DNA of 13,929 nucleotides from Christensenella sp. UBA7102 (GTDB lineage Bacteria > Bacillota > Clostridia > Christensenellales > UBA1750). Made by a program: the position numbers and the translations under genes. The DNA lies in the NCBI GenBank assembly GCA_002492415.1, contig DKYK01000077.1:1-13929 (forward strand), written 5' to 3'. A model generated the notes under the pieces. The model did no database searches, was not told the origin of the DNA, and saw only the letters and a list, made by a program, of their open reading frames with translations. Positions 6,973 to 13,929 of the stretch are shown here, one piece after another (positions within the stretch are counted from its first letter, which is position 1; each line of letters starts with the position of its first letter).

Positions 6973-8039
6973 TGAGAAGAGCGTGCAGGACCATATATGC
7001 GGGGCCTGTGGCCATCGGCGGGGACGCGCCGGTGAGCGTGCAATCCATGACCAATACCGACACCCGCGACGCGGCGGCGACGCTTTCCCAGATCGAAGCG
7101 CTGGCCAAGGCGGGCGCGGACATTGTGCGCGTGTCGGTGTATGACGAGCAATGCGTCCAGGCCGTGCGCGAATTGGTGGATCGCTCTCCCGTGCCGCTGG
7201 TGGCGGACATCCACTTTGATCACAGGCTTGCACTGGGCGCGATGGAAAACGGCATCCACAAGCTGCGCATCAATCCCGGAAACATCGAGCGCGGCGAGGA
7301 CGTGCGCCGCATGGTGGACTGCGCAAAGCGGCATCACGTGCCCATCCGCATCGGCGTGAACACAGGATCTCTGCCCAAGGACCTGGTGGCGGAAAAGGGC
7401 GTGACGGCCGAAGTGATGGTGGAGGCCGCGATGCGCCATGTGCGCATCCTGGAGGACTGCGGATTTTATGACATCGCGCTGTCGCTCAAGGCATCCGACG
7501 TGCGTCTGAACGTGGAGGCCTACCGCCGGATGGCCGCCATCTGCGACTATCCGCTGCACTTGGGCGTGACGGAAGCGGGACGCAGAGGGATGGGCAACGT
7601 CAAAAGCGACATTGGCATCGGCGCGCTGCTGCTGGATGGCATCGGCGACACCATCCGCGTGTCGCTCTCGGGCGACCCCGTGCCCGAAGTGGCCGCAGGC
7701 ATCAACATCCTGCGCGCCATCGGCCTGCGCCGCGACGCGGTTAACATCGTCTCCTGCCCGACTTGTGGGCGCAAGGGTATGGATGTGGACGCCATTGCCA
7801 AAGAAGTGGAAAAGCGGCTGGCAGGCGTGGAGCTGCCCATCACGGTGGCCATCATGGGCTGCGTGGTCAACGGCCCCGGAGAGGCCAAGCAGGCGGACAT
7901 CGGCATTGCGGGCGGCGGTACGGCGGGCGCGCTGTTCCGCCATGGCGAACTGGTGCGCCGCGTGCCCAAGGAGCAGCTGCTCGACGCGCTGATGGAGGAG
8001 ATCGCCGTCATCGCAAAGGGCATGGGCAAGGAAATCTAA
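6972..8039 (+). CDS. ispG: 4-hydroxy-3-methylbut-2-en-1-yl diphosphate synthase
   Basis: The 355-residue enzyme uses a [4Fe-4S] cluster to convert methylerythritol cyclodiphosphate to HMBPP, the next-to-last step of the MEP pathway. The N-terminal TIM-barrel begins with VQSMTNTDTRD and includes VADIHFDHRLAL and KLRINPGN. The C-terminal half holds the cluster ligands C262 and C265 (SCPTCGR) and C297 (GCVVNGPGE), plus E304 as likely fourth ligand. Their spacing equals that of E. coli IspG (270, 273, 305, 312). The short single-barrel form is the usual bacterial one. ATG 6972 overlaps the rseP stop by 1 bp and has GGGGTGA 7 nt upstream; GTG 6969 in the same frame is a less likely start. It needs a flavodoxin or ferredoxin reductant not encoded here. 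polC follows after 36 bp. Confidence 0.96.
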   Translation: MRRACRTIYAGPVAIGGDAPVSVQSMTNTDTRDAAATLSQIEALAKAGADIVRVSVYDEQCVQAVRELVDRSPVPLVADIHFDHRLALGAMENGIHKLRINPGNIERGEDVRRMVDCAKRHHVPIRIGVNTGSLPKDLVAEKGVTAEVMVEAAMRHVRILEDCGFYDIALSLKASDVRLNVEAYRRMAAICDYPLHLGVTEAGRRGMGNVKSDIGIGALLLDGIGDTIRVSLSGDPVPEVAAGINILRAIGLRRDAVNIVSCPTCGRKGMDVDAIAKEVEKRLAGVELPITVAIMGCVVNGPGEAKQADIGIAGGGTAGALFRHGELVRRVPKEQLLDALMEEIAVIAKGMGKEI

Positions 8040-8075
8040 AGCAAGGAACGGCACAGCGGAAAGGAGCGTGAGCGC

Positions 8076-11000
8076 ATGCCGGAACCGACGTGGAGAGAGG
8101 AACTGAAAAAGGCTGCTCCGGGCGCACCGGTGGAGCTGCTCACGCTGGAGCGCGTGTCAGTACACAAGAAGAGCGGGCGCATACTGGTGCGCTTTCAGGC
8201 GGCGGATGTGCTGCGAAGGGAGCAGTATGCGGCGCTGCGCGCGGGATTGACCGCGATGTTCGGCAAGAAGAAGGGCGTCAGCGTGGAGGTGGCGGTCAGC
8301 TGCCCGACGCTGGCGGACGACTTCATGCGCGCGCCGGAAAAGTACGCCGCTTGGCTCAACGAGTCGCTGGCGGGACAGATGCCGTCGGCAAAACCCCATC
8401 TGGAGGGCGCCGAGTGGGCGGTGGAGGGCAACACCGTGACGCTGACCGTGCGCGCCAAAATCGCCGCCGACCTGCTGCTGATGCGCGGCATGGACGAAAA
8501 AATCGCGCAGGTCATCAAAAATGTGTTCCAGCGCGAGGCGGCGGTGCAGATCATCTCCCGCGAGCAGGAGATCAAGCTCGAGCAGTACCTTGAGGAGCGG
8601 AAAAAACTCGACGAAGAGATGATCGCGCGCATGGGCGAGCTGCCCAAAGAGAAAAAGAAGGTCGATGGGCCGCGCGTGCTCTACGGCCGCAAGATCTCGC
8701 AGAGCAAGAACGACCCCATTGGCGAGCTGAACGAGACCAGCGGGCGCGTGTGCGTGGAGGGCTTTGTGCTCAAAACCATCGAGAGCAAGGAGCTGCGCGG
8801 CGGATTTAAGACGCTGGTCACCTTTGGGGTGACGGACTACACCGGCTCCATTCTGTGCAAGGTCTTTCTCAACACCGAGCAGGGCGAGGGCAAGGAGATC
8901 TCCGGTCTCAAGCCGGGCATCCGGATCAAGGTGCGCGGCGCCTGCCAGTGGGACAATTTCTCCAAGGAGGTCTCGCTGATGGTGGACGACGTGCAGCAGA
9001 TCCCCTGGGAAATGCGCAAGGACGAGGAAGACGTCAAGCGCGTTGAACTGCATCTGCACACGCAGATGTCCAACATGGACGGCGTGTCCTCCGCCTCCGA
9101 TCTCATCAAGCGCGCCGCAGACTGGGGGCACGAGGCCGTCGCCATCACCGATCACGGCGTGGTGCAGGCCTATCCCGAGGCGTTTGACACCATAAAAAAA
9201 CTCAAAAAAAGTGGAAAAAATATCAAGCTGATCCCCGGCATGGAGGGGTATTTGATCGACGACAGCGGCGTCATCGTCGCAAACCCCGACGATGGATCCA
9301 TCGACCGGCAGTATGTGGTGCTGGACATCGAAACCACCGGCCTGCACGCGAGCAAGGACCGCATCATTGAGATCGCCGCGGTCAAGATCGGCATGGACGA
9401 CAAGATCGTGGACGAATACCACACCATGGTCAACCCCGGCATGCGCATCCCCCCCGAGACCATCAAGGTGCACAACATCACCGACGACATGGTGGCCGGC
9501 GCGCCAACTGTGGGCGAGGTGATGCCGGCGCTCGCCGAGTTCTGCCGCGGGCACGTGGTCTGCGCGCACAACGCCTCCTTTGACATCGGCTTTCTGCGCA
9601 TCGATGCGGAAAAGGCGGGCGTGGAGCTGCCCGAGACGGTGCTTGATACGCTGCCGCTGGCCCGCGCGGTGCTCAAGGACTTAAAGCGCCACAAGCTGGA
9701 CATCGTCTGCAAGCGGCTGGGCGTCAAGCTGGACACCCATCACCGCGCGCTGTTTGACACCCGCGCCACCGCGCACATGATGATCCAGCTGCTGGAAATG
9801 GCGCGGGCCGAGCAGGGAGTCGTGACGCTGCGCGATTTGAACGCAAAGCTGGGCGAGGGCGTGGCAGCGGCGGGCACGTCCTATCATGTCGTGCTGCTGG
9901 CCAAGGACCGCACGGGTCTGGAGCACCTTTACCGCCTCATCTCCGACGCGCACCTCAAGCACTTCGACCGCCGACCGCACATACTCAAGAGCGAATTGAA
10001 AAAATATCGCGAGGGGCTGATCGTGGGCTCCGCGTGCGAGGCGGGCGAGCTGATCCGCGCGATGGTGGAGGGCAAGTCCGAGCGCGATATCGAGCGCATC
10101 GCTTCGTTTTACGATTATTTGGAGATTCAGCCCACGGGCAACAATGCATTCATGGTGCGCCAGGGCATTATCAAAGATGAAAAAGGACTGCAGGACCTGA
10201 ACCGCCGCGTGCTGCGCTTGGGCGACAAGCTGGGCAAGCCCGTGTGCGCCACTTGCGATGTGCACTTTATGGATCCCGAGGACGCCGTGTTCCGCGAGAT
10301 TCTGATGACGGGCATGGGCTTTGACGACGCCGACCAGCAGGCGCCGCTCTATTTGCGCACCACGCGCGAGATGCTGGACGAGTTTGCCTACCTGGGCGAC
10401 CGCGCCCGGGAGGTGGTCATCGACAACCCGAGAAAGATCGCCGATATGGTGGGCGAGGTCAAGATGTTCCCCAAGCATCCGCGCGACGAGGAGACCTTCC
10501 AGCCCCAGCTGCCCAATGCGGAGCGGGAGATCGAGCGCATGGCCTGGGAAAACGCGCGCGCCATCTATGGCGATCCGCTGCCCGGCATCGTGTCCGCGCG
10601 GCTGGAACGCGAGCTCAAGTCCATACTGGGCCATGGTTTTGGCACGCTGTATTACTCGGCGCACCTACTGGTTAAAAAGTCCAACGAGGACGGCTTTCTG
10701 GTGGGTTCGCGCGGCTCGGTCGGCTCCTCTTTCGCCGCAACCATGTGCAACATCACCGAGGTCAATCCGCTGCCGCCGCACTATGTCTGCCCCAAGTGCC
10801 AGTTCTCCGACTTTGACGTGGACGTGCACGCCTATCCCTGCGGCATCGACCTGCCCGAGCGCAAGTGCCCCCGCTGCGGCGCCGACCTCAAGCACAACGG
10901 CTACGACATCCCCTTTGAGGTGTTCCTGGGCTTTAACGGCGATAAGGTACCCGACATCGATCTGAACTTCTCGGGCATCTATCAGCACCGTGCGCACGAA

Positions 11001-12392
11001 TACGTAAAGGAGCTCTTTGGCAGAGGCCAGGTGTTTAAGGCAGGCACCATCGGCACCCTGGCCGATAAGACCGCCTATGGCTACGTCAAAAAATGGTGCG
11101 AGGAAAAGGGGCATCGCGCAACGAGCGTGGAGATGGACCGGCTGGTGCAGGGCTGCGTGGGCGTCAAGCGCACCACGGGCCAGCACCCGGCGGGCATGGT
11201 CATCGTGCCGGAAGAGTACAGCATCTACCAGTTTTCCCCCATTCAGCATCCCGCGGACGATAAGACCAGCGACATTGTCACCACGCACTTCGACTTTGGC
11301 TCGCTGCACGACATCCTGGTCAAGCTGGACGTGCTGGGCCACGATGATCCCACGATGATCAACATGCTGGAGCGCCTGACGGGCATCAAGGCCACCGAAC
11401 TGCCGCTCAATGACCCCAAAGTGCTGGGCCTGTTCTCCAGCCCTGAACCGCTGGATCTGGCGCCCAACCAGATCCGCGGCGTCACCAAAGGGACGCTGGG
11501 CATTCCGGAGTTCGGCACCAAGTTCGTCCGCCAGATGCTGGAGGACACCAAGCCCTCCACAATGGCGGAGCTGATCCGCATCTCCGGCCTGTCCCACGGC
11601 ACCGACGTGTGGCTCAACAACGCGCAGGACATGATCCTCTCGGGCGTATGCAAGCTCAACGACTGCTTCTGCACCCGCGACGACATCATGAACTACCTGA
11701 TCTCCATGGGCGTTGCGCCCAAGATGTCCTTTACCACCATGGAAGCCGTGCGCAAGGGCCGCGGCCTCACTCCTGAGATGGAGGCCGCGATGCGCGAAAA
11801 GAACGTGCCCGAGCACTACATCGATTCGTGCAAAAAGATCAAGTACATGTTCCCCAAGGGACACGCGGCGGCCTACGTGATGATGGCGCTGCGCGTGGCG
11901 TGGTTCAAGGTCTATCGGCCGCTGGAGTACTACGCCACCTTTTTTACCGTGCGCGCGGACAACTTCGACGCCATTCTGATGTTGGGCAGTCCGGAGGAGC
12001 TGGACGCCGAGATGAACCGCATCGACAAGCTGAACAAGTTCGAGCGCACCGCCAAAGACGACGATACCTACACGCTGCTGGAACTGGTCTACGAGATGCG
12101 CGCCCGCGGCTTTGACTTCCTGCCTGTGGATCTGTACAAGTCCACGGCCGACGAGTTCCTCATCGAGGACGGCAAGATTCGCCCGCCCTTCAATCGTCTG
12201 CCCGGTGTGGGCGGCGCCGCCGCCGAGACGCTCTATGCCGCCTGCCGTCAGGCCGCGCAGGAGCAGCGCCCGTTCATCTCCGTGGAGGACCTGAAGGCCC
12301 GCGCTGCGGCCTCTTCGGGCACTATCGAGCAGCTGCGCCTGGCGGGGGCGCTGGGCGGCCTGCCCGAAACTTCGCAGGTCTCGCTGTTTTAA
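8076..12392 (+). CDS. polC: DNA polymerase III alpha subunit, PolC type
   Basis: At 1438 residues this is a full-length Gram-positive replicative polymerase with built-in proofreading. An N-terminal domain (about 1-200) is followed by an OB fold near 232-305. A PHP domain starts at VELHLHT (323-329) and is split by a DEDDh exonuclease. The exonuclease shows D417 and E419 (LDIETTGL), D503 (HNASFD), H556 and D561 (HHRALFD). The polymerase core has GSRGSVGSS (877-885), a four-Cys zinc module just after it, the catalytic pair D960 and D962 (PDIDLNF) and D1085 (LDVLGHDD). A helix-hairpin-helix-like motif, LPGVGG, lies near 1380-1390. The last residues, QVSLF, match the beta-clamp-binding pentapeptide. 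GGAG lies 9 nt before the ATG. It is the last gene of the operon and ends 81 bp before a strong terminator. Confidence 0.97.
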   Translation: MPEPTWREELKKAAPGAPVELLTLERVSVHKKSGRILVRFQAADVLRREQYAALRAGLTAMFGKKKGVSVEVAVSCPTLADDFMRAPEKYAAWLNESLAGQMPSAKPHLEGAEWAVEGNTVTLTVRAKIAADLLLMRGMDEKIAQVIKNVFQREAAVQIISREQEIKLEQYLEERKKLDEEMIARMGELPKEKKKVDGPRVLYGRKISQSKNDPIGELNETSGRVCVEGFVLKTIESKELRGGFKTLVTFGVTDYTGSILCKVFLNTEQGEGKEISGLKPGIRIKVRGACQWDNFSKEVSLMVDDVQQIPWEMRKDEEDVKRVELHLHTQMSNMDGVSSASDLIKRAADWGHEAVAITDHGVVQAYPEAFDTIKKLKKSGKNIKLIPGMEGYLIDDSGVIVANPDDGSIDRQYVVLDIETTGLHASKDRIIEIAAVKIGMDDKIVDEYHTMVNPGMRIPPETIKVHNITDDMVAGAPTVGEVMPALAEFCRGHVVCAHNASFDIGFLRIDAEKAGVELPETVLDTLPLARAVLKDLKRHKLDIVCKRLGVKLDTHHRALFDTRATAHMMIQLLEMARAEQGVVTLRDLNAKLGEGVAAAGTSYHVVLLAKDRTGLEHLYRLISDAHLKHFDRRPHILKSELKKYREGLIVGSACEAGELIRAMVEGKSERDIERIASFYDYLEIQPTGNNAFMVRQGIIKDEKGLQDLNRRVLRLGDKLGKPVCATCDVHFMDPEDAVFREILMTGMGFDDADQQAPLYLRTTREMLDEFAYLGDRAREVVIDNPRKIADMVGEVKMFPKHPRDEETFQPQLPNAEREIERMAWENARAIYGDPLPGIVSARLERELKSILGHGFGTLYYSAHLLVKKSNEDGFLVGSRGSVGSSFAATMCNITEVNPLPPHYVCPKCQFSDFDVDVHAYPCGIDLPERKCPRCGADLKHNGYDIPFEVFLGFNGDKVPDIDLNFSGIYQHRAHEYVKELFGRGQVFKAGTIGTLADKTAYGYVKKWCEEKGHRATSVEMDRLVQGCVGVKRTTGQHPAGMVIVPEEYSIYQFSPIQHPADDKTSDIVTTHFDFGSLHDILVKLDVLGHDDPTMINMLERLTGIKATELPLNDPKVLGLFSSPEPLDLAPNQIRGVTKGTLGIPEFGTKFVRQMLEDTKPSTMAELIRISGLSHGTDVWLNNAQDMILSGVCKLNDCFCTRDDIMNYLISMGVAPKMSFTTMEAVRKGRGLTPEMEAAMREKNVPEHYIDSCKKIKYMFPKGHAAAYVMMALRVAWFKVYRPLEYYATFFTVRADNFDAILMLGSPEELDAEMNRIDKLNKFERTAKDDDTYTLLELVYEMRARGFDFLPVDLYKSTADEFLIEDGKIRPPFNRLPGVGGAAAETLYAACRQAAQEQRPFISVEDLKARAAASSGTIEQLRLAGALGGLPETSQVSLF

Positions 12393-12473
12393 GGCGGTAC
12401 GCCTGCCTGATAACGCGATTCCGCAAAAATGAAGATGTATTTTCTGCACGTCTGCTGGACTTTGCCGACAGCC

Positions 12474-12510
12474 AAAACGCCGGTGCGCATTTGCCGCACC
12501 GGCGTTTTTT
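12474..12510 (+). terminator. Strong rho-independent terminator after polC
   Basis: AAAACGCCGGTGCG (12474-12487) pairs perfectly with CGCACCGGCGTTTT (12495-12508) around a 7-nt loop. The right arm runs into six T. The A tract on the left makes it look usable on both strands, but no gene converges from the right. It closes the frr-polC operon and isolates the next gene. Confidence 0.93.
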
Positions 12511-12690
12511 GCCGGCTGCCGCCGAGAAGGACATTTTATTAGTTAGGTTGACATATCTTTCTTTATACAATATTCACAGAAACTTACTGTTAATTTTCTA
12601 TAATGGCACTCTATTTATGCGCTTTGAGGTGTATACTCATTATATGTCGAAGCATTTTCTTTTTTAGCGTGACGAGGAGAATTTTGTCGT
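12511..12690 (+). promoter_or_regulatory. AT-rich promoter region of the activase gene
   Basis: From about 12531 to 12665 the DNA becomes clearly AT-rich beside its GC-rich surroundings, and I see no gene in it. It contains a perfect TTGACA (12548-12553), a perfect TATAAT (12599-12604) and a TATACT (12632-12637). None pairs with a good partner at 16-18 bp, so the exact start site cannot be chosen. GAGGAGA (12674-12680) is the ribosome site, 10 nt before ATG 12691. Several overlapping promoters or a regulated promoter would fit this picture. Confidence 0.5.
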
Positions 12691-13929
12691 ATGATACGAA
12701 TCGGTCTGGACGTGGGGTCCACCACACTCAAATGCGTTGTGCTCTCCGAGCGCAATGAAATCATATATAAGGCATACGAGCGGCACTATTCGCAGATTAC
12801 CCAAAAGGCCGCGACCATGCTTCGCGCCATCCATGCGCGGTTCCCGGAGGAGCACCGGGCGCAGCTGTGCATTTCAGGTTCGGCGGGCATGGGGTTTGCA
12901 GAAGGCATGTCCATCCCCTTTGCGCAGGAGGTTTATGCAACGCGCGTGGCCATCCGCAGCCAGCTGCCCGACACCGATGTGGTCATCGAGCTGGGCGGAG
13001 AGGATGCAAAGATCCTGTTCACCTCGGGCAACATCGAGGTGCGCATGAACGGCTCCTGCGCGGGCGGCACCGGCGCGTTTATTGACCAGATGGCTACGCT
13101 GCTGCACGTCGAGCCCGATCAGATGAACGAGCTGTCCAAGCATAGGACCAAGATCTACGCCATCGCGTCGCGCTGCGGCGTGTTTGCAAAGTCCGATATT
13201 CAGCCGCTGCTCAACCAGGGCGCGCGCAAGGAGGACGTTTGCGCTTCCATATTCACCGCGGTGGTCAACCAGACCATTGCCGGCCTTGCGCAGGGCCGCG
13301 AAATCGCAGGGCATGTGGTGTACCTGGGCGGCCCGCTGACCTTTTTTTCCGAGCTGCGGACCGCCTTTGACGAGGCGCTGGGCACGCGGGGTCTGCTGCC
13401 CGAAAATTCTCTTTACTTTGTGGCCATGGGCGCGGCGATGCAGGCCGACGGCCAGCCCTTTGACATGGAGAGCATCACCCAAAAGATAGAGAACTACAGC
13501 GCGCGGGGCACCTACGTCGGCTGCCGACCGTTGTTTGAAAGCAAAGAGGAGTACGAGGCCTTCTGCAAACGCCACGGCCGCGATGAGATGACCGTAACGG
13601 GTGCGCTGCAAGAGGACAACCTGGCCGCCATCGGCATCGACGCGGGTTCCACCACGGTCAAGGCCGTGGTGCTGGACTCCAAGGACAACGTCGCGTTCTA
13701 TCGCTACATGCCCAACAGCGGCAACCCTGTACCCCTGGTGCGCACCTTTCTGCAGGACGTCTATCGGAAGTTCCCCGGCATCAAGGTTCAGGCGGTGGCC
13801 TCCACTGGCTATGGCGAGGAGATCATCAAAAACGCGTTCCACGCCGACTGCGGCATCGTGGAGACCATCGCACACTTTACCGCCGCCAGAAAGTTCGACC
13901 CACAGGTGGATTTCATCATCGACATCGGC
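12691..13929 (+). CDS. 2-hydroxyacyl-CoA dehydratase activase-type ATPase (BcrA/BadF family), 3' partial
   Basis: The frame is open for 413 codons to the window edge. Two ASKHA ATPase modules sit in one chain. Module 1 starts with IGLDVGSTTLK (D7 to K14), has ELGGEDAK (100-107) and LGGPLTFF (212-219), and keeps two Cys, C123 in GSCAGGTG and C162 in SRCGVFAKSD. These lie 39 residues apart, as in the activator HgdC, where each subunit of the dimer gives two Cys to a shared [4Fe-4S] cluster. Module 2 begins with IGIDAGSTTVK (314-324) and is cut off at DIG. Activators of this family use ATP to push one electron into a 2-hydroxyacyl-CoA dehydratase or benzoyl-CoA reductase. Long two-module forms, often with further C-terminal domains, occur in anaerobic Clostridia; their substrate is generally unknown. 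ATG 12691 has GAGGAGA 10 nt upstream. It is transcribed apart from polC. Confidence 0.88.
   Translation, partial: MIRIGLDVGSTTLKCVVLSERNEIIYKAYERHYSQITQKAATMLRAIHARFPEEHRAQLCISGSAGMGFAEGMSIPFAQEVYATRVAIRSQLPDTDVVIELGGEDAKILFTSGNIEVRMNGSCAGGTGAFIDQMATLLHVEPDQMNELSKHRTKIYAIASRCGVFAKSDIQPLLNQGARKEDVCASIFTAVVNQTIAGLAQGREIAGHVVYLGGPLTFFSELRTAFDEALGTRGLLPENSLYFVAMGAAMQADGQPFDMESITQKIENYSARGTYVGCRPLFESKEEYEAFCKRHGRDEMTVTGALQEDNLAAIGIDAGSTTVKAVVLDSKDNVAFYRYMPNSGNPVPLVRTFLQDVYRKFPGIKVQAVASTGYGEEIIKNAFHADCGIVETIAHFTAARKFDPQVDFIIDIG

Noticed and set aside
10665..12449. 594-residue open frame on the - strand
   Set aside because: It is a shadow of polC on the opposite strand. The product is rich in His, Arg, Gly and Ala with no recognisable motif, as expected from GC-biased codons read in reverse, and polC itself is unmistakable.
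1..13929. tRNA, rRNA, insertion sequences, phage genes, attachment sites or CRISPR arrays
   Set aside because: None was seen by eye on either strand. Apart from the gaps described, the window is filled by recognisable co-directional genes.

Overview
The window is about 14 kb of GC-rich bacterial DNA in which every gene found lies on the + strand. It most resembles the chromosome of a GC-rich member of the Bacillota, class Clostridia. The grounds are a 1438-residue PolC-type replicative polymerase (a Gram-positive form), strong AAGGAGG-like ribosome binding sites, the clostridial order uppS-cdsA-dxr-rseP-ispG-polC, and a large 2-hydroxyacyl-CoA dehydratase activase of the kind seen in strict anaerobes. 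The species cannot be named from the sequence alone.

Layout. Bases 1-1050 hold the 3' part of an SPFH-domain protein with four C-terminal metal-binding ribbons, followed by a terminator-like hairpin. Bases 1170-2132 encode a complete CE7 acetyl-xylan/cephalosporin-C esterase. A 201-bp gap carries an extended -10 promoter. From 2334 to 12392 runs a tight essential-gene operon: frr, an unnamed 66-residue ORF, uppS, cdsA, dxr, rseP, ispG and polC. Gaps within it are from -4 to 74 bp. A strong, nearly symmetric terminator closes it at 12474-12510. An AT-rich promoter region follows, then the 5' part of a two-module BcrA/BadF-type ATPase gene that runs off the window.

How the genes work together. 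Dxr and IspG are two steps of the MEP route to IPP and DMAPP. UppS turns IPP and farnesyl diphosphate into undecaprenyl diphosphate, the lipid carrier for cell wall synthesis. CdsA makes CDP-diacylglycerol for phospholipids, and RseP is an intramembrane protease. Frr recycles ribosomes and PolC copies the chromosome. The operon therefore ties envelope growth to translation and replication.

Most of the window is conserved core genome and I see no clear new defence or mobile system. The parts most worth a second look are the 66-residue ORF linked by ATGA overlaps to both frr and uppS, the repeated zinc-ribbon tail of the first gene, the dyad-rich promoter of frr, and the activase at the right end.
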